A stretch of DNA of 64,000 bases from Legionella hackeliae. Its GTDB lineage: Bacteria; Pseudomonadota; Gammaproteobacteria; Legionellales; Legionellaceae. Position numbers and translations under genes: made by a program. Positions within the stretch are counted from its first letter, which is position 1. Each line of letters opens with the position of its first letter. The notes beneath the pieces were generated by a model. It searched no databases. It worked only from the letters and a program-made list of their open reading frames with translations, and was not told the DNA's origin. Below are positions 41,994 through 49,358 of the stretch, piece after piece. The stretch covers positions 1-64,000 of the forward strand of contig NZ_LN681226.1 of NCBI RefSeq assembly GCF_000953655.1, read 5' to 3'.

Positions 41994-42815
41994 CTAGGCT
42001 AACTTTATTAAGGTGCAAGGATCTTTTAGATTTATTGATAACTTTTGATCCGTAATTCTACTTAATATAAAATCAGCACAGGGTTTTACAAGCACATTAA
42101 TATCATCCCAATATTCATCTTCCAAACCAATGCATATGTGTTTCGCTCTGTTCATCACGGGCTGATACATCTTAGGTAGACGATCAATCACCCAATCGGC
42201 GGCTATAGGTTTCGATCGAATCTTATTAGTTTCTAATGTACTCCAAATCCGTGCATAGGTTAGTAATACATTTCGAGTGTCCTGTTCAAGCTCAGCTGAA
42301 AGTCTCCCAAGATCATGAAGCATCGCTTTTATAAAGTCGCTATATGGGACAGGGGCTAATAGATGTTCAGGTCTTTCACCCAGCAATGTATGGCTCTTTA
42401 ATAAGACTTGAGTGATAATCAGCGCAAGATCGGGCATTTCACGACCAGGCCATGGTTCAAAACTACCCATTTCAAATGATGGACGAAGCCATTCACCGTA
42501 TTGAAAATCAAACAGAGGAGGATAATGCCAAGGATTGATAGCCTCCCTTTCCACAAGGGTCATTTCTATAGGTGGCTTCGTACTTTTCATGTAAATGCCT
42601 GATATTTGGAGAAGATGGTTAGTCAACTCCATCTTTTCTTTTGAAGTTGTGGTACGATTTGTTACAACAAATAAATCAATGTCACTGTATTTTTGCAAAC
42701 CACCTACAAGATAAGAACCATAAAGATAAACACCCAAAAGATCTGCGCCTAAAATCTTTGTTAGTACCTCAAGACATTCTTTGAGTTGTTGCTTTACATC
42801 ACTGTTGTTTTCCAT
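41994..42815 (-). CDS. Aminoglycoside nucleotidyltransferase-like protein (AadA type)
   Basis: From the ATG at 42815 it is 273 residues. The fold shows YGSYLVGGLQKYSDIDLFVV with G33-S34 and D45-x-D47, then EREAINPWHYPPLFDFQYGEWLR near 95-113, where the Glu and GEWLR follow the AadA pattern, and a helical C-terminal domain with LLTYARIWSTLETNKIRSKPIAADWVIDRLP. This is closer to true ANT(3'')/ANT(9) enzymes than the copy at 18718. It would adenylylate streptomycin or spectinomycin-like drugs; this is inferred. It overlaps the HEPN gene by 17 bp. Confidence 0.82.
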   Translation of the reverse strand: MENNSDVKQQLKECLEVLTKILGADLLGVYLYGSYLVGGLQKYSDIDLFVVTNRTTTSKEKMELTNHLLQISGIYMKSTKPPIEMTLVEREAINPWHYPPLFDFQYGEWLRPSFEMGSFEPWPGREMPDLALIITQVLLKSHTLLGERPEHLLAPVPYSDFIKAMLHDLGRLSAELEQDTRNVLLTYARIWSTLETNKIRSKPIAADWVIDRLPKMYQPVMNRAKHICIGLEDEYWDDINVLVKPCADFILSRITDQKLSINLKDPCTLIKLA

Positions 42816-43236
42816 CTTTAACACTCAGCCATTTTTTAAAATCCTTTAACAATGCTTCTGCTTGAGCAATACAAGTTATTACTGCACTCTCAGGAATAAT
42901 ATCGCCAGAATAATCTGCAATATTGCGTTGTTTACGCATAGCATCCAATATAATCACTGTTTTTTTATCAATACCTAAAGTCTGAGGCAATAACTGAATC
43001 ATCGTTTGATGATGTCCTGGTTTAGAAGTCAAGGTTCGATATCCATGAGATTGAAGTGCTGCATTTGCTATTTGCATAATTGCTTTATAGGCAGCATCAA
43101 AGCGATTCTCCGCGCTAACCAAGTCAATTTTTGAATCCAAAATATTACGTTCAGCCGCATGCAAAAGCCGTTTTATTGTATCTGGGTGAGGTGGTATTTT
43201 TTCCAGGCTGATGCCAATTAAATTATCCAAGGTCAT
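42799..43236 (-). CDS. HEPN-domain protein (toxin of MNT-HEPN module)
   Basis: A 145-residue helical protein with RLLHAAERNILDSKIDLVSAENRFDAAYKAIMQIANAALQSHGYR, GHHQTMIQLLPQTLG and MRKQRNIADYSGD, the last being the R-N-x-x-D-Y form of the HEPN motif near residue 105. HEPN proteins cleave RNA or are modified by the partner nucleotidyltransferase. It overlaps the upstream MNT gene by 14 bp and the downstream AadA-like gene by 17 bp, so the three are translationally coupled. Confidence 0.85.
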   Translation of the reverse strand: MTLDNLIGISLEKIPPHPDTIKRLLHAAERNILDSKIDLVSAENRFDAAYKAIMQIANAALQSHGYRTLTSKPGHHQTMIQLLPQTLGIDKKTVIILDAMRKQRNIADYSGDIIPESAVITCIAQAEALLKDFKKWLSVKDGKQQ

Positions 43237-43801
43237 GTTCAGCTCCCATAATAAATAGCTTGGGATTATTTAAAACCTCCTGAATGAAAAGATCTTGTTT
43301 TTGTAAAGATGCCTTCCATTGTTCCCTGGAATATATTTTGGGATTAATTTCTCTCCCTAAACTAGCTTGAGCAGCATAAAGAGCCTCAACTGCTTCTGTA
43401 AAATCAACCTCACCAATAATAAGCACATCAATATCACTTCCAAGGTTTTCAGTTCCTTTGGCCACCGAACCAAAAACAAAAGCTACTTCAATTTTTTCAG
43501 CTAATGGAGTTAAAAAATCAAACAACACATCCACCAAACCAGACGTTTTCTTTAAAATACTTGTAAGCTCCGTATAAATAGGAAAATTTCGATTTGCTTG
43601 GTAATAAACTTGATTACCACTCTGCTCGCGCAGAAGTACTTTGGATTTAGCAAGTTTGGATAGTTCTCGATGAAGTGTACCCGCTGTGGTATTCGTTAAC
43701 CGCGCAATCTCTCGGACATGATAACGCTCATCAGGATGAAGCAATAAAAGTGCCAGCACACGCCGCCGATATTCAGAAAACAATATTGAAGTATCAAACA
43801 T
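43223..43801 (-). CDS. Winged-helix/MNT nucleotidyltransferase (antitoxin of MNT-HEPN module)
   Basis: A 192-residue fusion. Residues 1-80 form a winged helix (RRRVLALLLLHPDERYHVREIARLTNTTAGTLHRELSKL). Residues about 95-192 are a minimal nucleotidyltransferase with VAFVFGSVAKGTENLGSDIDVLIIG (G-S-x10-D-x-D). In MNT-HEPN systems the MNT protein neutralises the HEPN toxin by AMPylating it. The attached DNA-binding domain suggests that it also represses its own operon through the dyad at 43811-43833. Confidence 0.87.
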   Translation of the reverse strand: MFDTSILFSEYRRRVLALLLLHPDERYHVREIARLTNTTAGTLHRELSKLAKSKVLLREQSGNQVYYQANRNFPIYTELTSILKKTSGLVDVLFDFLTPLAEKIEVAFVFGSVAKGTENLGSDIDVLIIGEVDFTEAVEALYAAQASLGREINPKIYSREQWKASLQKQDLFIQEVLNNPKLFIMGAEHDLG

Positions 43802-43810
43802 GATTTTTAT

Positions 43811-43833
43811 ATTGAAGCCAACTAAGCTTCAAT
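43811..43833 (-). promoter_or_regulatory. Dyad operator of the MNT-HEPN operon
   Basis: ATTGAAGC (43811-43818) and GCTTCAAT (43826-43833) form a perfect 8-bp inverted repeat with a 7-bp spacer, 10 bp upstream of the first ATG of the operon. It is the natural target of the winged-helix domain. Confidence 0.65.
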
Positions 43834-43896
43834 CATAGCCTAAAAAGCTACACCATTCAATCAGATAAATAAGAAAACCAGAAAAATAAATATCAG

Positions 43897-43975
43897 TTAT
43901 AAATCGACTCCCCACGGAAGAGCATCAACACTACAACCAATGACCTCAACGCTCTTGTGTCAAGACTTAAGGGCT
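43897..43975 (-). pseudogene. Decayed C-terminal copy of a DUF167 (YggU-like) gene
   Basis: The reverse strand reads KS-stop-HKSVEVIGCSVDALPWGVDL then a stop. The intact gene at 52028-52324 ends LKSRHKIIEVIGCGVDALQWCKI. The DNA is clearly similar (AGAGCATCAACAC, ACAACCAATGAC, TCTTGTGTC). The CGA Arg codon has become TGA. It is a partial duplicate or remnant of that gene. The rest of the interval to 44089 shows nothing I can name. Confidence 0.7.
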
Positions 43976-44088
43976 CCGTCTTGGAGAAAGCATAAAATGG
44001 TATTTCCCAATTACGTAATCGTATTATTGGATACGAAATGGTATCTTGAATAGTTCTTTTCAATAATCAATAAACCCCCTGCTCTTTA

Positions 44089-44970
44089 TTACCACGGCTT
44101 CATATTAAAAGGAGATGGGTTAAAAATTTCTTGTTCCCCATCTTCAGATTTATTATGTATCTCATTAGCTTCTTGTGTGGAGGATTGATCTTTATTAGAC
44201 GGCCTGGGTTCCCTCGAAAGTGGGTGTGGAGCAAAGCTTTGCTCTTTTGTTACCTCATCTCTTTCTTGTGCTTTCGGACTGGGTACGGGTACTAAATTAT
44301 TTGCTAGCTGTTGGATAAATGCATCGTATAAAGCTAATGTGGGCATGGTAATGCGAAGAGAACGTATGTTTCCCTCCTCATCTTGAAGGATTTGTATGCA
44401 ATCATCAGAAAGATGATTTTCTTCTTTAAATTCACTGAATTCGTTTATAATCGCTTCCATGAATTTTTTTAATTCATGTCGTTGCTTTGGAGTTAATTCA
44501 TTAGGATCACATTGTAATTTAAGCTTAAGAGTCATTGATTCACGATCACTATCAACCAACAATTTCCCATCAGCAATTAATTTTTCAATTATTTCTGGGT
44601 CAAAACCAGACTCTAAATCAAGTTCTTCTGAACCAAATACTCCTACCAATTCATCTTCAGACCCAACTACTTTGCCTGATTTAGTTAGGAATTTATCTTC
44701 ACCAGGACTCGCTTTTTCCTCAGATGTCTTCTTATCAGAGGTGGCACTATCACCTCCGCTACCACCTGCACCATGTCCGGAACAAAGGCGCTTAGGTGCG
44801 ATTTCTTTAAAACAAGTCGGACAGCGTACTTTTGCACCTTCCTCAGCAGCCTCTTTTTTTTCTGCTTCCTTTCTAAATTGTTGTAAAGCTAATGCTATAG
44901 AAGAGGTTTGGGGTTCATCTGCCGTTATGGATTCAGGGACAGGCTGATGTTTTTCTTTGTCTTTTTTCAT
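44089..44970 (-). CDS. Unrecognised acidic protein with a CPTC-type motif; possible secreted effector
   Basis: From the ATG at 44970 behind GGAG it is 293 residues. A charged N-terminus leads to CPTCFKEIAPKRLCSGHG, a zinc-ribbon-like Cys/His cluster, then a Gly/Ser-rich linker, an acidic region (GSEELDLESGFDPEIIEKLIADGKLLV) and a helical part. The C-terminus is disordered and contains an E-rich block (NKSEDGEQE) about 15 residues from the end, as many Dot/Icm substrates have. Its promoter carries the 17-bp motif shared with the ATP-grasp and ankyrin genes. Effector status is an inference. Confidence 0.6.
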   Translation of the reverse strand: MKKDKEKHQPVPESITADEPQTSSIALALQQFRKEAEKKEAAEEGAKVRCPTCFKEIAPKRLCSGHGAGGSGGDSATSDKKTSEEKASPGEDKFLTKSGKVVGSEDELVGVFGSEELDLESGFDPEIIEKLIADGKLLVDSDRESMTLKLKLQCDPNELTPKQRHELKKFMEAIINEFSEFKEENHLSDDCIQILQDEEGNIRSLRITMPTLALYDAFIQQLANNLVPVPSPKAQERDEVTKEQSFAPHPLSREPRPSNKDQSSTQEANEIHNKSEDGEQEIFNPSPFNMKPW

Positions 44971-45030
44971 GAGAATACTCCAGTGCAAGTTCATAATGGT
45001 TTCATCCGAATAAAGATTTACTTATCTGTT

Positions 45031-45073
45031 ATTATACCGAGTTAAAAAAACCCAATTGTATATAAATTGTACA
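45031..45073 (-). promoter_or_regulatory. Regulon site A: 17-bp motif 20 bp upstream of a TATAAT box
   Basis: On the reverse strand TGTACAATTTATATACA (45057-45073) ends exactly 20 bp before TATAAT (45031-45036). Both lie upstream of the gene starting at 44970. The motif sits over the -35 position, as expected for an activator-dependent promoter with no consensus -35. The same element recurs at sites B and C. Confidence 0.75.
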
Positions 45074-45084
45074 TTTATTGGGTT
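45044..45084 (-). terminator. Intrinsic terminator of the ATP-grasp gene, overlapping regulon site A
   Basis: Read on the reverse strand, AACCCAAT (45077-45084) directly after the ATP-grasp stop pairs with ATTGGGTT (45049-45056) and is followed by a T7 run (45044-45050). The loop is exactly the region that holds the 17-bp motif of site A. One stretch thus ends one transcript and controls the next. Confidence 0.7.
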
Positions 45085-46408
45085 ACTCGTTTTTTTGACT
45101 TAAAACATCGAGTACATAGTCCCAAATTTTACCTGCTACATTAATTCCTTTCCCATCAGACGGATTGAGATGTAATTCAATGTAAGGGAAGCTATTATTT
45201 TCAATAATTCCAAATTGTTGCTTATGCCATGGAAGAGAAATGTCCTGACAAATAAAATCAAGACCCGTAAGCGGTATATTGAGGATTTTATGTGCTTTTT
45301 CCAATAATAGTTTGTTCTCAGGATGTATCAGATCGGTAACATCACTGATTTTTGCACCACTACTCATAGTAACTTTTTTTGCAATAAAGATTTGTTGTCC
45401 CTTGTTTATTACCGTATTAAGAGCAACTTCCTGGGATGACAAAATTTTGATCAAGTTGCTATTTGGAGTAATTTTATATGGATATTTACCATGACTTTCT
45501 TTCCACCTAACTTTATTTTTTTTATCAATTAACTCTTGAAGTGTAGTGACACCATCGCCAACAATGCTCTCAGGTTGTCGCCTCACACAAGCGATTAATG
45601 AATCATTAATAATTAATGACCGATAAACATCCCCAGGTATGTGTTTTTCAACCAGCACGCGAAAATCAACTTGCTTTACTATGTTTATCGCTTCTTTTAA
45701 TTCATTTGGAGTTTGAATAGTACATGAAGTGTGAATACTTAGAGATTCAGATAATGGCTTAACCACAAGAGGAAATCCCAATGAAATGCCATAGTTGTAG
45801 GCTTTTTTGCTGGAAATAAAAACCCTCCCTAAGGGGCAGGGAATTTGGCTATCTAATAATTTTTTCTTGAGGATCCATTTATTATCATATTTAGTATCCT
45901 CATCAAAGCGTGTATTTTTTTGAGAAATAAGAGAGATTGGAGTCTGTATGAAATAATATTTTTTCCTATTGTAGACCAACTTAAAATACAGAGTATGCAA
46001 GTTAGATTCCTTAAAATTATACAGCTCTAGCCCTCTTTTTTGTGCTTCATCCCAAAATGCAAGGACACTGTTATTGAATTGTTTCCTATCAATGGTCTGA
46101 GTCTTGGTATATAGTTTTAGTTTTTGAAAAATATTAATGACCAACTGATTTAATAGGTTATTGAATCGTAAAAAATCATGCTCTGATAGGAGAAAGAGTT
46201 TAGATAAAAGATAGATAAATGGATTGAATATAAAATAATGGAATAAATTAAAAAATTTTCTTCGAAAATGAGAACGTTTTTCGGGATAGCAATGCTCACA
46301 ATGTTTATTGTCCATATATGCTGTGGGAACCGGTTTTAATGATTTGCAAATGTCACGTGAAGATTTGATTTCTTTATGTTCATCAAAATTTTTAACATAA
46401 GCGCTCAT
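45083..46408 (-). CDS. ATP-grasp ligase (cyanophycin-synthetase/GshAB-like)
   Basis: A 441-residue protein. The N-terminal 100 residues include a CEHCYPEK motif and a hydrophobic stretch (FHYFIFNPFIYLLSKLFLL). The C-terminal part is an ATP-grasp domain: KKKLLDSQIPCPLGRVF, GFPLVVKPLSESLS, VDFRVLVEKHIPGDVYRSLIINDSLIACVRRQPESIVGDGVTTLQELI and IPLTGLDFICQD with IIENNSFPYIELHLNPSDG. This matches the ATP-grasp part of cyanophycin synthetase and GshAB, which join amino acids or peptides. No Mur-ligase domain is attached. GGAG precedes the ATG. Confidence 0.85.
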   Translation of the reverse strand: MSAYVKNFDEHKEIKSSRDICKSLKPVPTAYMDNKHCEHCYPEKRSHFRRKFFNLFHYFIFNPFIYLLSKLFLLSEHDFLRFNNLLNQLVINIFQKLKLYTKTQTIDRKQFNNSVLAFWDEAQKRGLELYNFKESNLHTLYFKLVYNRKKYYFIQTPISLISQKNTRFDEDTKYDNKWILKKKLLDSQIPCPLGRVFISSKKAYNYGISLGFPLVVKPLSESLSIHTSCTIQTPNELKEAINIVKQVDFRVLVEKHIPGDVYRSLIINDSLIACVRRQPESIVGDGVTTLQELIDKKNKVRWKESHGKYPYKITPNSNLIKILSSQEVALNTVINKGQQIFIAKKVTMSSGAKISDVTDLIHPENKLLLEKAHKILNIPLTGLDFICQDISLPWHKQQFGIIENNSFPYIELHLNPSDGKGINVAGKIWDYVLDVLSQKNE

Positions 46409-46441
46409 AATTTATCTCCACAGATTCGCCCATTAGCTATC

Positions 46442-46484
46442 ATTATATCGAGTTAAAACAGATCAATTGTATATAAAATGTACG
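46442..46484 (-). promoter_or_regulatory. Regulon site B: 17-bp motif 20 bp upstream of a TATAAT box
   Basis: On the reverse strand CGTACATTTTATATACA (46468-46484) ends 20 bp before TATAAT (46442-46447), with the ATP-grasp start about 33 bp further on. The intervening TTTTAACTCG is shared with site A as well. The remaining space up to the divergent response-regulator gene holds nothing else notable. Confidence 0.75.
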
Positions 46485-46599
46485 GATGCACCGTGTGTTT
46501 GCTTACCTACTGATATCTATGTAACACTGAACTTAAAAATCAATTCAGACTAAATTTGTTTAGAGAGTTTTCTTATTTAAAGAGGCTTAGACAGAACGA

Positions 46600-47292
46600 A
46601 TGAAAGATAAATCAATATTGCTTGTAGAAGATAACGTTAAGTTAGCCAATTACCTCAAAGAAAGCTTACAAGAAGCAGGTTATGATGTTTCTATTGAAAA
46701 ACGTGGTGATAGAGCGGTCTATCGCATCATTCGTGAGCAACCTTGCCTAGTAATATTAGATATAATGCTTCCTGGCATGAATGGTGATCAAATATGCCAT
46801 ACCATTAGAGATGAGTATTTGGGGAAAATACTCATGCTAACAGCAATTAATGATATTGAAAGTGAAGTATCCTCTTTAAATTTAGGAGCAGATGACTACT
46901 TAACTAAACCTGTTGCAGACGAGGTTTTGAAAGCAAGAATAGAGGCATTGTTACGTCGACCCAATTTAGTTAATAATCAAAATCAATTTCAATTTGGCAA
47001 TTTTTCTATCAATTTTAGTACTAAGAGTGTTCATCTCTTTGATGAAGAAATTTCAATAAGTACCAGTGACTTTGAAATGCTTGCTTTGTTGGTTAAGAAC
47101 CATGATAGGTTGCTGAGTCGAGATAGCATTATGTATGCTCTTTCTGGGCATGAATATGATGGGGTTGATAGAGGTATCGATTTAAAAATATCACGTTTAA
47201 GAAAAGCATTGAATGATAATAATAAAAAGCCCTATCGTATAAAAACAATTCATAAAAAAGGATATGTATTTGTATCAGCGGCTTGGGAATAA
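46600..47292 (+). CDS. OmpR-family response regulator (RstA-like)
   Basis: A 230-residue regulator. The receiver domain has LLVEDNVKLANYL, phospho-acceptor D54 in LVILDIMLPGMNGDQIC, MLTAIND and YLTKP with the conserved Lys. The winged-helix output domain has SDFEMLALLVKNHDRLLSRDSIMYALSGHEYDGVDRGIDLKISRLRKAL, a form typical of RstA. It is transcribed divergently from the ATP-grasp gene and lies next to three promoters that share one motif, so it is the best candidate for their activator. Confidence 0.92.
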   Translation: MKDKSILLVEDNVKLANYLKESLQEAGYDVSIEKRGDRAVYRIIREQPCLVILDIMLPGMNGDQICHTIRDEYLGKILMLTAINDIESEVSSLNLGADDYLTKPVADEVLKARIEALLRRPNLVNNQNQFQFGNFSINFSTKSVHLFDEEISISTSDFEMLALLVKNHDRLLSRDSIMYALSGHEYDGVDRGIDLKISRLRKALNDNNKKPYRIKTIHKKGYVFVSAAWE

Positions 47293-47453
47293 ATACAGAT
47301 CACAGCCACCGATCTTATGTAAGACTTATGAAAAATAGTAAAAAATTCTTTTGCCTCGACCTTGAGATTTTTCGTCCAGTGATGAAAGCTTCACCAAATA
47401 TATCGCAAATCTATAATCATTTACCCTCGACAAAAGTATCATTTTAGAACGTT

Positions 47454-47496
47454 TGTACAATATATATACATTTGAGCTGAGTGTTTTTGATAAAAT
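47454..47496 (+). promoter_or_regulatory. Regulon site C: 17-bp motif 20 bp upstream of a TAAAAT box
   Basis: TGTACAATATATATACA (47454-47470) is followed after exactly 20 bp by TAAAAT (47491-47496), with the ankyrin gene start 35 bp further on. It differs from site A at one of 17 positions. Confidence 0.75.
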
Positions 47497-47531
47497 CAAC
47501 CTATTATTTTAAGTAATAGTTGAGATGAGCC

Positions 47532-49355
47532 ATGAAAGACGCTGCAATAGAAATCTTAATATATAAACCAGATCCAGATCATCCACTGCCTGAAAATCAG
47601 AGAGGTGTGGTGGTAAATCCTCACTTAAAACAACGGTTCAAGCAATTTGTTCCAATTGGCGTCTATTTAGAAGGCTCTGATTTGAAGTATTATTTTTTCG
47701 ATCAGTGTGATAAATCCCCAAAAATCTATAGTAGTTTGGATGAACTCAAACGAGACTTACCGGAAGAACTAGACAATATATTTGAGAAGAACCCAAAATT
47801 ATTTATTATGGGCCATGCTGGTGGTGGCGAATATGGTATGGGTAATTGCCATGGCCCAAGTGAGCAGTTATATGATAATCATTTTGATAATTTATTACAT
47901 GGTTTTAAACGAGCATTGCCCGCACATCATGGTGAAGTTTTTGTGACTTTAGAAGGTTGTAATACAGACAATCAACTTAATGCTGCAGCAAACTCACAGA
48001 AAAAAACATTTTTAGAAAGAGTATCAGTGAAACATCCAGAAATCACGTTTGGTGGAACTGGACCATGGAATGCGCAAGATGTACAGACCGGCTTCCGATC
48101 CCTTTCGCCGGCATCCCCTATCACATCGATGGCAGGAAATATTTGGAAGGCTGGAAACAGTGTTATTTTTCATCATGGTGAATATCAAGTTGCCGTTCGA
48201 AAATCTTTATTTGCCTCAACACAAACAGCTAAAGAATTAAAAGTGAACACCATAGAATATGCCCGTGCAATTCTAGGTAAAGACGGAGCCGATGAACTGA
48301 TAGCAAAAATCGCTTTAAATCGAGATATTCTAAACATTCAAGATTTAAAGAAAATTGAGGGTTTTCCAGAATTGCGATTTGAAGGAGAAGATGTTGCAAA
48401 GTTTGTTGAACAGGAAAATCAAATATTAGGTAAAGAACAAGAAAATTATTTAACACGTGTCCGTGATATCTTAGGTCGGGCGGACCCTATAGAACAACTG
48501 ACCGATAGAGATGTACTAGAACTTCTCTTAGGTTTAAAAGAACCTTCTGTATTTAAAGGTCATGAAGACTTGCTAGAGTCAATTCTAGCTAATAAAGCTT
48601 TGTTAAACCTGGCAATGGTAAGTTGTGGAAAAGTCCTTATTGGTGGCCCAAGTAATGATAGCGTCATTGCTTTATTATTAAAACATGGCGCTGATATTAA
48701 TAGTTCTGATAAAAAAGGCATGACTGCTTTGCACTATGCGGTACAGAATTTTTATAATTATAGAAAAGAGCCGTTACATCTCATTAAAAAGTTATTAGAG
48801 TGTGGTGCTAGTCTTGAAGTGCGAAATGAAAAAGGACAGACTCCTATCGAGACAGCGCAAGAACATAGCAAAGATGGAAGAGTAACTGCTAGTGATAAGC
48901 TTCTCGCATCTTTGAAATCTAGCAATTCGCTACCAACTCCCTTAGAACTAAAACAATCTATTAGACAAATATTTCAGATGAGTCAACACAAGGCTGATGA
49001 ACTACTTTCATTACCTATTGCGAAACGTGAATATAGCAAATGCAGTGAAGGCACTCTTTATATTCCTGAAGATGTAGTGGAAAAATTGCATGGAATCTTG
49101 CAATCTGCAACGGGGAGTAATGAACTATTATCGGCGTTTGAATCAGAGCTTAGTGTGGTTATCAGCGCTCTTGAAAAAGGCATTGGAACTGGAGAAGCAA
49201 TTGATGGTGAGGAAGATGAATTTATCCCTAAACGTTTTGAAAATGCAAAACTCCAGTTAACAGCGGCTATCGACGCACTGGTTGGGATGAAACAAGAGAT
49301 GGATACTTCAAAAGATGCTACAGTTGAAGACCAACTTCCAAAACTAAAATCTTAA
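47532..49355 (+). CDS. Caspase-like (clan CD-type) N-terminal domain with ankyrin repeats; putative effector
   Basis: A 607-residue protein with no signal peptide. Near the N-terminus two hydrophobic strands each precede a candidate catalytic residue: KLFIMGHAGGGEYG with H95 and GEVFVTLEGCNTDNQL with C143. This H-G...x-G-C pattern is the arrangement of clan CD cysteine peptidases (caspase, C80, CHAT). Residues about 369-445 carry ankyrin repeats (VIALLLKHGADINSSDKKGMTALHYAV, LIKKLLECGASLEVRNEKGQTPIETA). The C-terminal 150 residues are helical and acidic. Ankyrin proteins of Legionella are often translocated into host cells. It shares its promoter motif with two neighbours. Activity and translocation are inferred. 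Confidence 0.7.
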   Translation: MKDAAIEILIYKPDPDHPLPENQRGVVVNPHLKQRFKQFVPIGVYLEGSDLKYYFFDQCDKSPKIYSSLDELKRDLPEELDNIFEKNPKLFIMGHAGGGEYGMGNCHGPSEQLYDNHFDNLLHGFKRALPAHHGEVFVTLEGCNTDNQLNAAANSQKKTFLERVSVKHPEITFGGTGPWNAQDVQTGFRSLSPASPITSMAGNIWKAGNSVIFHHGEYQVAVRKSLFASTQTAKELKVNTIEYARAILGKDGADELIAKIALNRDILNIQDLKKIEGFPELRFEGEDVAKFVEQENQILGKEQENYLTRVRDILGRADPIEQLTDRDVLELLLGLKEPSVFKGHEDLLESILANKALLNLAMVSCGKVLIGGPSNDSVIALLLKHGADINSSDKKGMTALHYAVQNFYNYRKEPLHLIKKLLECGASLEVRNEKGQTPIETAQEHSKDGRVTASDKLLASLKSSNSLPTPLELKQSIRQIFQMSQHKADELLSLPIAKREYSKCSEGTLYIPEDVVEKLHGILQSATGSNELLSAFESELSVVISALEKGIGTGEAIDGEEDEFIPKRFENAKLQLTAAIDALVGMKQEMDTSKDATVEDQLPKLKS

Positions 49356-49358
49356 TCG

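Noticed and set aside
44089-44970. Firm assignment of the Cys-motif protein as a Dot/Icm effector
   Set aside because: Only an E-rich tail and the shared promoter motif support it; the protein has no recognised effector domain, so it is left as unrecognised.
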